Positions 24,662 through 36,285 of a stretch of DNA of 61,481 nucleotides are shown here, in pieces (the first letter of the stretch is position 1; the number at the start of each line of letters is the position of its first letter). The notes under the pieces are model-generated. The model was not told the origin of the DNA. It saw nothing but the letters and a program-made list of their open reading frames with translations, and ran no database searches. The translations under genes were made by a program, and so were the position numbers. The stretch is from Zarea fungicola (Eukaryota; Ascomycota; Sordariomycetes; Hypocreales; Cordycipitaceae), in the NCBI GenBank assembly GCA_900169235.1, contig FWCC01000383.1, positions 1 to 61,481 of the forward strand, read 5' to 3'.

Positions 24662-25864
24662 ATGGATTCCGCCGTCCACGGAATCATGAAACCGTTTATC
24701 CGGCCCTATTTCGGTGTATCTCACCTCGCATGCCGCCATTCACACAAGCGGTTTTCTAGCACGTCGAGTCGGGATGTTGTCCAGCAGCTTTTGAACCAAC
24801 AAAAAAGCCGTGTCACGACCCGTCGACAAGTTTTAGACGGCAACCAGCTCCAGAAACTGAGTCTCACGCTCAACCGACGACATCTTTACCCGGGGCTTGA
24901 CGTATCAGAAGTAGCCCCGGTGGATGGCACGGCTCTACCACCAGGTTATCATTTAGTCTATTTCACGCCAAATGGGACGGAGCTGGATCTAGGTGCTGAT
25001 GGAACTGATCGGAGCTTCAATGCGCCGGCGCCATTCACTCGACGCATGTGGGCTGGAGGACGCATGAAATGGACCAAAGACTGCCCTTTGCGTGTTGGTG
25101 AGGAAGTCGAAGAGCGCACCGCTTTGCTCGCTGCGGAAGCGAAGAAGAGTCGGGACGGGAGCGACATGATTGTCGTGACTGTCGAGAAGGAGTTCTGGGG
25201 TGCGCGGGGACTCTCCGTCGTAGATCAAAGGTAATGAACATGCACCAATCTAAACTTTCAATGACGCATGTTACTAATTAAAGATCAATAGGTCTTGGAT
25301 ATTCCGCAATGAGCTTTCAGAGCCCGTGAAAAACACAAATGTGCCTTTGCGTTTGATCACTACACCGACAACTATCGAGACTCTGCAGGACTCAACAACA
25401 GGTGAGATAATGTTTTGTGGCTTCTACTCGAATGTCTCACTAAGATGAGATAGGTTTTCCGGAGCGACAAGTGATAATGTCACCGATATCACTTTTTCGA
25501 TTCTCAGCATTGACATTTAACGCACATCGAATACACTACGACGCAGCTTGGAGTCAAGGGGTGGAGAACCATCGAGGTGCATGGACCGCTTAATCTGATC
25601 AACATGCTCGACTACTGGCGTGACGTTCATGCTTCTGATGGTACAGAGGCTGGGGAGATTCAGTACAGAGCATTGTCACCTCTTTTTGCAGGCGAGCGTT
25701 ACTGCATTAGGACTGGCCCTGATTCTCCTGACGAGCGGTCAAAAGGGACTGTCGAGGTTTTGATTGCGAGGGATGACGCGCTGTGCATGAAGGCGGTGAT
25801 TAAAAAGCATAAAGGAGACCGCGACCCTCGGATGAGAATGCTTCCCGCCATTTATCTACACTAG
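24662..25864 (+). pseudogene. MaoC / mesaconyl-C4-CoA (itaconyl-CoA) hydratase-like gene with frameshift
   Basis: Three exons (24662-25230, 25292-25401, 25454-25864) encode a mitochondrial double-hotdog hydratase. There is a basic presequence, an N-terminal hotdog half (LPPGYHLVYFTP, RRMWAGGRMKW) and a C-terminal half with FRFSALTFNAHRIHYD, where the conserved HYD is the catalytic motif region. Between about 25565 and 25580 the frame breaks. ENHRG is read in one frame and VHGPLNLINMLDYW in another, where relatives read RG-x-x-VHGPL. A deletion of 2, 5 or 8 nt would explain it, and the downstream frame is open to the stop. It is either a recent pseudogene or an assembly error. The role is hydration of an enoyl-type dicarboxylyl-CoA. 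Its stop overlaps the 3' end of the convergent regulator gene by 9 bp. Confidence 0.85.
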
Positions 25865-28546
25865 TTGATTCTCTAAAAGCTCCCAGTCTGCTTGTTCTAC
25901 GCCAGTCAGCGAAAGAGACGGATTGTGATAAATCCAGTATAAATCATCTTCGCCTTCGAGTATAATGTCACCCAAGTCTTCGACAGCGGCTGTAGCTGCA
26001 TCTTGACCCTCAAGTACGTTCTCATCCGTCATGTTTTGAGCGGAATCGCCCTGGCCATTCGGCGCCCTGGCCACATCACTAGGTGCAGGCTGACTTTCTA
26101 AATAGAGTGAAAACGGCTGCATGAGCATCTCTGGTTGTGCAATGTCCACGTCTGGCATTTCTGTTTCAAGAGTCAGACTGGAACACATCATATCAATCTC
26201 AGCCAGTCGCTTCGCGGCGGCTCGATTGCCCAGATTGGAAAGGTGCATGAGGATGCTCCGGACGCGCTCGATGCCTTCGTACGCTCTACCCTTGTCTGAG
26301 TTAATTATGACAGCAAGCACAAAGATGAAACCGGCGGAAAAGAGGCAGTCTAGGTCAAGGAAGGCATGCTTGGCTGAATTATTAAACGCCAAGTATTAGC
26401 CAAGAACGGATTCAGAAAGGTGAAGAACGTACCGATAATGTCTCGCTGGCGAAGACCGTGAAGAATAACCAAACTTTTCCGAGCTGCTTCGACGCAAGTA
26501 TCTGCAAGCCGGCGGAGAGTGGGACTCATAGATGTGTGCACATCGTTTCCCCCATTTAGGCTGCTGCGAGCGAGGTACAGCAGGATTGGTCGCACCGCGT
26601 ATATGATATTCTGTAACAGTTAGCAAACAGGACCCGAATAACAATCTAAAGGCCCTCATACTTGATTAGTTGTCAAATGAAGAGACGCAATCGTCCTCGC
26701 CGATGACAATTGTGAGCTGGATAACGGCGCTTCATTGAGTAAGAGGTCCGCTGGGTGCGACCCGCCTGCGATTTCGACTGGCATCTCATTCTCTATTTTA
26801 TGGAGCGATTGTAGGATATCCTGTACCTCTTTGATGAAGGTGGCCTCCGAGTCATTGTTTTGTGAGTAAATGGCTTGTAACGGTCAGTATACTGTATCCA
26901 GACTTATGTGTCTGTGACAAGAGAGACCAACTTGTCGTGATGCGACCAGTGATTTGAGCGAGCTGCACATTGACGGCAATACTGGCGGCAGAGGGATAAC
27001 CAACTTGATCTGCGGGCAGGACTGCGGTAATAGCCGTGTCTGCAATCGACACCGAAAAGCCTACGGCAGCAGCAAGTCTCCTATCCCGGAATCAGCCCAT
27101 AAGCTCAACATTTATTGTCGAGGTCGACCAACCGTTCTTGCATATAAATGGACCACCAAAGTCGGTTTCGGTGCACTGCTTCTGAGCGTTTGAGACCTCT
27201 ATGCGATCTAGATTTGTGAAAGGAGAGGCCGAGCGATAAACGGAGCGCCATACTCGCCTGCACCAATGTTAGCTACTTTGTCGCCAGGTATGTTTCGAGG
27301 TAGCTACTCACGTAGAGATAGGCATCCTCTTTTCGGTCTGCTATCTGTAGGTAAAGAGCGATCAACCCCATCAACTCAACCCCCAAAACTCCCTGCTTTC
27401 GCAGGCTACTAAAATCGGGTATCCGTTTCAGTGCCTCCCGGAAGAACTCGTCACCTGGCGGTTTAGACATGTCATCCCACTTTGCTTGAAGAAGCCTCCC
27501 AATGGCGAAAACCAAGAGGCACTCAGCATACCACAGCTCCGGCACGGTACCATCGGGCGCATTGTCATCAAAGAGGGACGATAAACGGTCCAAGAAGGTT
27601 CTAACATCAAAAAGATGCTGCGAAATACCCACGTTGAGGACGACAATGTCTAGCATGCTATACGCATCACCTTCTGTGGGCCAGTATTTGATCTTGTCGA
27701 CACCTAGCTGGCAGGCAGACCTCGGCGTAGCATCGGCAGCATTAGCGGAACCCGGGTCTTCGCCTGCGTTCGCACGTGTTCGTTCAGTCAATAAAGTCCT
27801 CAGCTCAGAGCTAAATGTCTCACTGGACGAGAGAGACGTCGCAGGCGCAAGAGCTAGAGAAAGGCAGTGAAATCATTAGCAAGCTGTGATAGAGGTAGGA
27901 ATATTCATCGGCAATGTCGCGCTCACCTCGCAGCGGCCGGTCCGTCTTTGGGCTCGAGGTCGCGGTCGGCGAGCGGAGCACATTGTGATGTGGCGAGTGA
28001 GCTACTAGCGACGGCTGCTTCTGTTGCTGCGTATCCCGGCTACTTCCTCCAGCACTATCATCTGGCTGGCTCTCGGATAGCGATGGTGTCCTCGGAGCTC
28101 CTGGCGATGCTAGGTTTTGCGCCGAGGTAGGTCGCTCAGAGTGTGGCCGAACAGCTTTTATACGCGACGTTAGCAGCTTGTCTTGCGTGGTTCAAAAGAC
28201 CCGATAACACGTACTGTCGCGATTCTCGTATTGTGCTACCTTCTCTTCTAGAGTGCGTATATGGCTGGTGGCGAGTTGGTCAGCGAACATAACGGGAGGG
28301 TGACCACGCATGTTACCCAGCGTACTTGATTGGGTAGAGTCTCCGCCTCGATGGCCGCGTAAACACACAATCCAGGCCGCGCTTGACACAATACACGCAA
28401 GGCTGCGTGCCGGAGCACTTAACCTTCTTGTCACGGCACATGACACATGCTGTCGACGTGCGCGGGCCGATGCCGAGCCCGTCACCGCGTCTGGGACGGC
28501 GTGGTGCCTGTCCCGTCCTTTGACCCGAGTCTGGGCTAGTCTGCAT
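25856..28546 (-). CDS. Zn2Cys6 transcription factor, likely cluster regulator
   Basis: Nine exons give about 740 residues: 28546-28326, 28264-28215, 28154-27927, 27853-27312, 27257-27133, 27080-26932, 26873-26662, 26610-26433, 26373-25856. The phases agree across all junctions. The zinc cluster at residues 34-62 is C-x2-C-x6-C-x5-C-x2-C-x6-C. A short coiled-coil segment (HIRTLEEKVAQYENRD) follows and should set dimer spacing. The middle homology region (fungal_trans) includes RNRLWWSIYMQERRLAAAVGF. The C-terminus is acidic and probably activating. It is divergent from the CitE-type gene; the shared promoter contains a CGG-N9-CCG site, so autoregulation is plausible. Confidence 0.93.
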
Positions 28547-28705
28547 AGGGAAATATTTGAGCCGGGTTTATGTCATTGGCAACCGCTTCCGAGGTATCGG
28601 TTATAAAATGCGGGCAGCTGCAGGTCAGAGAATTGCATTGAAGGGTGACGGGTCCTTTTGCAAGTTGGAATGCACAGCGAGGTTGTGGAGGCCGGCCCGG
28701 AACCT

Positions 28706-28720
28706 CGGATGTAATTACCG
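28706..28720. promoter_or_regulatory. CGG-N9-CCG palindrome in the regulator/CitE divergent promoter
   Basis: CGG atgtaatta CCG, 160 bp from the regulator start and 183 bp from the CitE start. It is nearly the same sequence as the site upstream of the E2 gene. Confidence 0.75.
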
Positions 28721-28902
28721 AAATAATTGCCGGATTTGTTCCTGTGAGTTTGGCTATTCCAAAACTAGTACTGACGATCCCGGAGGTGATGGAGTACCGG
28801 CCGGCCATGTACTTCTCCTTGTGGACGCCGCATTGAACTGATCTTGAATTATATTATTGATATGAATGTTTTCGCCAATGCCCCTTGTTAGAGTTTTCCA
28901 TC

Positions 28903-30054
28903 ATGTCACTTTCCACGTACCTTCGTCGGGCGTTACTTTACGGTATGAGACAGTGACAGCATCACGCTAGTGTCGCGTAGTGGTAGAAGGAAGTGCTGAG
29001 AAAAATGCTGAGAAAAATGCAGTGCCTGGATCTTCACAGAAAATGCTGACCAAGTCAAGCACTTACTCCGTTGATTCAGTCATATATGATCTTGAAGACT
29101 CTGTGACCGCTGACTCCAAGGAACAAGCCAGGCAGCTAGTTGCGAATCACATAGCTGGGGACACGATGCAAAAGTCTGCGCGAAAACCTGGTGAGGTATG
29201 CGTGCGCATCAATGCAGTAGAAACTGGCCTGGCTTTACAAGATATTACTGAATTGGTATGAAAATGAGGCCGATTCATCATCTTACGTATGCTGAATGTC
29301 AATTGGGAAGATACGAACTGGCAGAAATAACCTCGATACAGTCGTTGTACCAAAGGTTCAGTCGGCAGCAGATTTGCATTTTGTCGCAGATTTTATTCGT
29401 CATATTGCCCCAGAGAGGAACATTTTTAGACCTGGGACGAACAGTCTTACTGAACAGTCGGGGAATGCGTCTCAGCTGCGGCCTCTTCATGTCATCGGGC
29501 TGATCGAATCCGCCATGGGCCTTGCCAATGTATTGGAAATATGCCGAGCAGGCCAGAAGTTGGGATTGGCAGGACTCGGATTCGCTGCCGAGGATTTCAT
29601 GGCCAGTGTCGGGCTGTCAAAGCTGCCAGATCGACGGGAGGTGCTATTTGCACGGTCTACAATTGTCAATGCTTGCAAGGCATATAATCTTCCTTCCATT
29701 CTTGACATGGTGTCAGTCGATGTGAGCCAGAAAATCGATGATACGGCTTTGGAAGACGAAAGCAGGGAGGGCCGAAGCCTTGGCTTTACTGGCAAACAAG
29801 CTATCCACCCTTCTCAGATTGAGATTATTCAGCGCGCTTTTGGTCCAACCGCAAACGAAGTGACATGGGCAACACAGGTCTATTTGGGCGATATTGAATC
29901 ACAGAAACAGGGCAAGGGATCTTGGAAACTGAATGGACGCATGATTGATGCACCTGTGGTTAAATCAGCTATTTCTCTGCTTGAGAGAGCTCAGGCCTGT
30001 GGCATAAATCTCGATGACCGGGTTGCAAGATTAAAACCAGAAAGGGGAGATTGA
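28903..30054 (+). CDS. HpcH/CitE-family lyase, citramalyl-CoA lyase-like
   Basis: Three exons (28903-28942, 29023-29255, 29311-30054) give 338 residues. Joining restores the family start RRALLYVPGSSQKMLTKS. Other landmarks are the YDLEDSV metal/CoA region, VRINAVETG, VVVPKVQSA, HVIGLIESAMGLAN (the Mg-binding Glu) and GFTGKQAIHPSQIE near the C-terminus. CitE-like enzymes cleave (S)-citramalyl-CoA to acetyl-CoA and pyruvate, or malyl/beta-methylmalyl-CoA to glyoxylate and an acyl-CoA. The N-terminus is short and basic and could be a weak mitochondrial signal. The context (hydratase, dehydrogenase, 2-oxoacid dehydrogenase) fits the last step of a dicarboxylyl-CoA pathway. Confidence 0.92.
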
Positions 30055-30210
30055 ATGGGTTTCTATGATGATTTAAGCTGATGTTACATGGGCTCACAGT
30101 AACAACGGGAAGATGAGTCACAGCCATGATTCGCGCGCCATGCAGTAGATATAGCCATCGGTAATGCTGGACCGGACATATGGAAGCAAACATGTAATGC
30201 ATTGTATTTT

Positions 30211-33200
30211 CTACTCTTCAATGTTAAAAATATCATGAAGTAGCTGATCTTCTTCCGCATAGTGAAGGCTCTTGATACCTGTAGCGGAACTGGCGCTCGG
30301 TCCGCGACCTGCATAGAGCACCCGACGGCCAACATGATGCTTTGTCTCACTCAGGACTGTGTCTAACCGATCGCGTACATAATGCCACGCCCCGCCATTG
30401 TAGTGTTCCTCCTGTGCCCAAACAATTGTTTTCGCATTCTTGTACCGGTCGAGGTTCGCCCTCACCTCTTCCCAGGGGAAGGGATGAAGCTCCTCTATTA
30501 GCGTAATGGCCACGTCCTTGAACCCTAGCACCTCTCTGTGCTTTTGAATTGCGGCGTAGACTTGGCCGGAGCAGAGAATTACACGTTGAATTGCCTCCGG
30601 ATCGGCGACGGTGCGTCCGTGCTCAGGATCCGTAATGACTGGTTGGAAGGTTGAAGAGCCAGTGAAGTCAGAAATATCGGAACGAGTTAATGGGTGCCGA
30701 AGAAGAGACTTGGAGAAGAAGACGATGAGCGCTATATGCAGGTTAGCAAGTCGGGTCTACATATTTGCCTTCAGGAATAACAGCAAAGTTTGGAGACTGT
30801 CTGGAAACGGTCCAGACACTCATATATCCAATGGTGGAGCGGAAGGACTGGGTTAATACATACGCTTTCTGTATTCTCTTCGCATCTGTCGACGTAGGAC
30901 ATGAAAATAGTTGGCAGGTGTAGTGATGTAGACTACTGACATATTTTCACATTGATGTGCACGCTCGGGTTTGGTCGGATATTTCCTGCCCTCCTCGGAG
31001 CACAGCATCAAGAAGCGCTCGATGCGAGCAGAAGAATGCTCGGCTCCTTGGCCATCGTATCCATGAGGTAAAGAGAGGACGATTCCAGATCGGTCAATCC
31101 ATTTAGTTTCCCCGCTGGCGATAAAGTTGTCAATCATGACTTGGGTGTTATTTGCAAAGTCTCCAAACTGAACCTCCCACATGACAAGCGAGTTCGGATC
31201 AGCCAAGGTCATGCCATACTCGAAACCCAAGGCACCAAACTCGCTCAGTGGTGAGTTCTCAACCTCAAATGGTGCCTGGTTTGCGGCAAGATACTTCAAA
31301 GGTGTCCAAGATTCGCCGTTTTCTTGGTCATGTAGTACAGCATGACGCTGCGAAAAGGTTCCTCTCTGGACATCCTGTCCCGTAAGACGTACAGGATGGT
31401 CTTCGAGACACAAAGTTCCGAAAGCCAAAGCCTCTGCAGTTGACCAGTCAACAATTCCACTTTCTAGGGCCCTCAGCCGCCCTGTAAGAATTCGCTCCAG
31501 ATTTGCATGTAGCTGAAAGCTATGTGGAACGCTCAGAGCCTTGGTTGCCACCTGCTTAATAGTCGATTCATTGACGGCTGTCGTCGCAAGGGGCAATGTT
31601 TTGGCCTTGAGGCTCTCGGGAGACTTCAGTGCATGCCAGGGTTCTGTAAATGTGTGTCGGAACGAAACGAAGTCTTTGCTGCTCTCGTATACCTCGGTGA
31701 GGCGGTTCCATACGCTTTCGCGCAAATCGTCAATCTCTGTCTTGGTAAAAGAACCCTCGGCCACCAGCTTCTGAATGTACTTTTCTAGCGTAGGTGTTTG
31801 TGAGGCGACTTTCTGATACATCAACGGCTGCGTAAAGCTCGGCTGGTCAAACTCGTTGTGGCCAACCTTGCGGTAACAGATGATGTCTACAACGCAATCA
31901 CTATGGAAAATGGCCCGCCAGTCGGCTGAAAGTTTGCAGAGAAATACCAGAGACTCTGAATCGTCCGCATTGACATGAAAAATTGGTGCGTTGACGACTT
32001 TGGCGACATCCGAAGCATACGTGGTCGACCTAGACGAGTGCACATCCGTCGTGAACCCGACCTGGTTGTTAACAATAAACCGAACAGTGCCGCCCACATC
32101 ATAGGCTGGCAATCGAGACAAGCCCAAGGTCTCGTATACAACGCCCTGACCCGCTATAGCAGCATCACCATGCAGCGTGACACACATGTTTCTCTTCTTT
32201 TCTGGGTCGTTGTGCAGCCGTTGGTTTGCAAATGCCTTTCCTGTGGCGACTGGGTCAACGGCTTCCAGGTGCGACGGATTTGCAAGGACAGAAATGTCTA
32301 CAGTGCGGCCTGCAGGAGACACCCGCTGGCCGTCGTGACCGAGATGGTACTTGACATCACCTGCCATATTTCGAATCATGTCTGAGCGGACGCGTCCGGC
32401 AAACTCGGCAAAGATTGCCTCCGGTTCTTTGCCATAGACAGTCCCTAGCATGGTGAGCCGCCCGCGGTGACAGCTTCCGATGGTGATATTTTCAACGCCA
32501 TGGACGTCGACGCTGTGATCAATCATGGACATGACACCGGGCACAAGGCCTTCGGAACCGTCCAACCCGAAGCGCTTCTCGTTCGGGAACTTGCTGGCAA
32601 GAAAACGTTCAAAAGCCGTCGCCCAGATAAGCCCATTCAGAATCTGACGCTTTTCTGCCTGCGAAAAATTGAACGGGCGCGGTATCTCAAGGCGATCTCG
32701 GAGCCAGTCACGTTTGGCGCGATCCGGGATGTGTTGATATTCAACTCCATAGCTACCGCAGTACCTCTCCTCACAGGCTGCTATAATTTCACGGAGCGTC
32801 ATTGATTGACGGTCTTTGGTAGCATAGCGAGGAAGTATGCCGGGGCCGAGTTTGAGCCGGCGATCCAAGTCCCGCTCCGTGAAGCCGTAATGGGTTGGCT
32901 GAAGCTCGACGGGGCACTCGGAACCATCGTTGCCAGAAATACCGTCCAGGGCGTTCAAGTTTGTGCCTAGGGGGTCTGTCTTGGCATAGTAATGTCCTTG
33001 AGACTGGTACGCGCGCACTAGATTCTGAACGTTGAGGTGAAATGGAACGTCGCCAGTTTGATCGGAATTGAGCGACGTGACCGGGGGTTGGCGGGAAGAT
33101 ATTAGACCTGGAGGTAGCTGGAAGGTTTCAGATGCAGGGCGCGACCGATCTTCCATGTTACGAAAATATGTTCCCCAAGAAACATGTACTGAATCTGGGT

Positions 33201-33535
33201 TACGTTTCCATGCTGTGAACATCTCATCAATGTAACTGGCTGAGCCGCCGTGGAGGAAAGACTCTGCACTGTTCTAGGCAAAGTAGGTATTAGTACATTG
33301 CACATGTTCTCTCTGTGCCTCTGAACTTATTTACCGGATGACTATTCTCATCCAGATTAGACAATCCAGTCTCGAATGAAGGATTTTGAAGACGGTAGTT
33401 GTCAGCAGTACGGCCCCTGTTCTCAGCCAATGCCTCCGCAGCAGATGCAAACATCCTTTGAGTGCATCGTCTGTTTAGTGACTTCATGCAGGGGAACTTG
33501 AGAACGTGGCCACAGTTAGCCATCTGGCGCCGCAT
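30211..33535 (-). CDS. 2-oxoglutarate dehydrogenase E1-like (paralogue in cluster)
   Basis: Three exons (33535-33335, 33273-30864, 30731-30211) give about 1043 residues, the normal E1 length. It has a basic mitochondrial presequence, the FLHGGSASYIDEMF N-terminus, the ThDP region LHGDAAIAGQGVVYET and IVNNQVGFTT, the conserved NPSHLE, FGDFANN and a C-terminal RGPSASSATG. One active-site loop differs from the classical MPHRGRLN: here it reads SCHRGRLT. Oxidative decarboxylation of a 2-oxo acid to an E2-bound acyl group. Finding a second-type E1 inside a cluster with its own E2 points to a substrate other than 2-oxoglutarate. E3 would be shared with the housekeeping complexes. Confidence 0.93.
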
Positions 33536-34303
33536 TCTCAAAGGATCCCTAACGATCAGCGTACTCCGAGAACGGAACACTGTCTTGAATTCGATTTTTC
33601 AAAGTTTGCGGGCTCTTAAACGTCTGGTGATTATCGGTAATGCCCAGCGCGGATTAGACGCAGGTACTGAGCGCCACAAGAAGAGTAAAAAAGTAACCTA
33701 GATGATATTGCAATGATACTCCAGTGTTCTATACATGTTTCAACATCCGGAATTAATCTTTCTCCGAAATCCAAGCTGACGATAAGAAATATCTTTACTT
33801 CTCCATTGTAAAAGTCAGAACTCGGACCGAACGATGGTCGGCACAGGCTGTGTTAGTCGTAGGCTGGGGTCGCCCGGAATTTGAAGCCGAGACCTGTCCT
33901 AAGGCGGAGACCGCTGTAATGGCCCCGGTCTTTGGCGTATTGGACACTAAGAACTTAGGCTATGAGTTAACGGCGCATTATGCTTGTGGCCGGACGATTC
34001 CATCAGAAGGAGGGCAGGGGGGGAGTGAGAGTGCTCTGACATGTAGAGGAGCTACAAAGCCTACGGCGAAGGTCTCAAAGACTATTGGGTCACCGGCGAT
34101 ATACATTTGAAAAGTTCCTGAACATTAAGTAGATAGACCTGTATTCAAATGTGACCTTTTAATTAATCGTGGCGAAAACAGATATTTACTGGTTCTTTTT
34201 AATACAAATTTCTAAACGTCTATGTTCTTTTCATACTCTAGCAATCAAATCGTGCGTTCTCAAGATACCACATAAAATTTGCTCTACTTCTCCTCTCCAC
34301 CCC
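33536..34303. promoter_or_regulatory. E1 promoter region / E2 3' flank
   Basis: 768 bp. Apart from the CGG-N9-CCG site at 33875-33889, I see no gene or repeat. Confidence 0.5.
33875..33889. promoter_or_regulatory. CGG-N9-CCG palindrome upstream of E1
   Basis: CGG aatttgaag CCG, about 340 bp upstream of the E1 start. Confidence 0.65.
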
Positions 34304-35841
34304 TTACTCGAGGAGCATTCGAGCAGGGTCCTCTATATAGGTTTTGACAATATTGAGGAAAGTTACGGCTTCTCTGTCGTCAATCAATCTGTGGTCATAT
34401 GTTACAGTAATGTACATCATCTACCAAAGTCATCATCAGCTCGGGCATCTCCTGCAGCCATTTAGGGAGCACTTACAGGCCGGATTTCGGGCTTGCCGTG
34501 GACCGCAATTACACGGTCCTTGATGGTATTCATGTTGAATACCGCTGCCTGCGGGAAATTGATGACTGGTGTTCCAAACAGAGAGTTGAAAATACCAGGA
34601 TTGCTGATAGAGAAGTTGCCACCGTTGAGATCTTCCATGGTCAATTTGGATTCACGCGCCTAGAGGCGAAGCCAGATGTTAGTAAAAATAAAAAAAGAAT
34701 AAGAGAATCGCTTACCTTTTGTGCCACAACAGCAATCTGCCTTTCAAGTTCGACGATGCTTAACAAATCACAGTCCTTTACAACCGGCGTTACCAGACCT
34801 TTAGGAGAAGAGACAGCGATGCTGATGTCGACGTGGTCTCGATAAGTAATGATCTCCCGCTCTGAATCAATGCTGGCATTGATCTGAGGGACTTGCTTTG
34901 CAGCAAGAGCTGTAGCCTTTGCAAATGCTCCCATATAGCCTAGCCTTACACCGTGCTTCTCTGCCACCTCGTCCTTAAACTTTGCTCGCCACTGAAGTAG
35001 AGCGGTCATGTCTATTTCTTGAACCGTTGTTACCGAAGCACATGTGTCCTGAGATTGCTTGAGGCGTCGTGCGATCGTCTTGCGCATTCTTGACATTTTC
35101 TCCTGTCGTAATGGTTAGTAGCTTCAAAGAGATCCGAGATCACCTCAGCGCTGGCAGACACTGGAAACTCACTTCCCGCTCACCTCGAAGAGGCGGCTCA
35201 CGGTTCACTGCTACAAGCTTGTCGGCTATTTGTGGTGATTGACTTGCCGGTGAGTTGTTTGCTCGGATTGCCGGCTCGGTCTGGCTTGCTTGTTTGATTG
35301 CCGAATTTTCTTGCATTGTATACTCGCTTTCTGTTGCCTTCTGAGGTGCGGGCACCGGAGTAGATTCTGATGCTTCCTTGGAAGGTTTTGTGCATTTCTC
35401 ATGAAGTATAGCTGCACCCGCAATTGGAGTCTTTTGTATGCGCGCGATGGACTGGCCGACCGTAACTACATCACCCTCTGCGGCCAGCAGCTCAGCAATG
35501 AATCCCCCTTCGGCCGCGTTGACTGGCACGTCAATCTTATCTGTCTCGATGTTTGCAAACTCTTCATCTTCTTCGACTCTGTCTCCGATTTGTTTATGGA
35601 TGTTTGCGATTGTGCCCTCGCTGATGGACTCTGCCATTCGAGGGACATTGATGATGTAGTCTTGATATGGAGCTGAACTACAACTTAAATGACGTCGGCA
35701 CAGTATGGTCGGAGATTCGGTACTTTGGTTTTCATGCTTCAATTGCATTGCTGTTATGGCAGAAGGTGCGTGACGCATTGCCACAGACCGTATTGGTCGA
35801 AGGTGGACTGCCATCCATCGGCATCCTGTTTTCGGGGGCAT
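34304..35841 (-). CDS. Dihydrolipoyl acyltransferase E2 of a 2-oxoacid dehydrogenase complex
   Basis: Four exons (35841-35173, 35102-34716, 34659-34477, 34420-34304) give 451 residues. After a presequence, an N-terminal lipoyl domain begins at about residue 62 ([12 protein letters not shown], lipoyl Lys in ETDKIDVPV). A Pro/Ala/Glu-rich linker follows with no obvious E3-binding subunit domain, as in KGD2. The catalytic domain starts at [13 protein letters not shown] and contains [20 protein letters not shown]. The active-site motif is [11 protein letters not shown]; relatives have DHRxxDG, so His and Asp are kept but Gly is Asp. It works with the adjacent E1 to make an acyl-CoA. Confidence 0.93.
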
Positions 35842-35983
35842 CTTGGTGTTGGACGCAGAATTGAACACGAAGATAGTTTTTCAAAAATGGAAAATGAATG
35901 GGCTCATCAGCAGAGTAAATGGTTCCACTACGTTGGAGCCATCTTTCTCTCTCGGTTGTGACACCGGGCCATGTAAGGTCCTT

Positions 35984-35998
35984 CGGATGTTTCTTCCG
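35984..35998. promoter_or_regulatory. CGG-N9-CCG palindrome upstream of E2
   Basis: CGG atgtttctt CCG, within a perfect 6-bp inverted repeat TTCGGA-N7-TCCGAA (35982-36000), 143 bp upstream of the E2 start. The rest of 35842-36285 shows no gene. Confidence 0.8.
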
Positions 35999-36285
35999 AA
36001 AACTTGGCCCGGTTTCGGGTCTGCATGTGGGCTAACCTCTGTGGCCCGGCTCTTACAATCTGAGTGTCATGTAAGTCCGGGTCTTCAAACTACAATAACC
36101 ACATTTGTCTGGGTGCCAGGTTATACGATGATTATCTTTCGATAACATTATTGCAAAACTTATTCCCCGGTCATCAGTTACACGACTTGGCAGTGCAAAA
36201 ATGAGAACGACTAAAACAACAAGATTTATTGGCATCTACAACTAACTAGATGGGGCTGTGAGTGTGCCATATTCTTGGCACTGAA

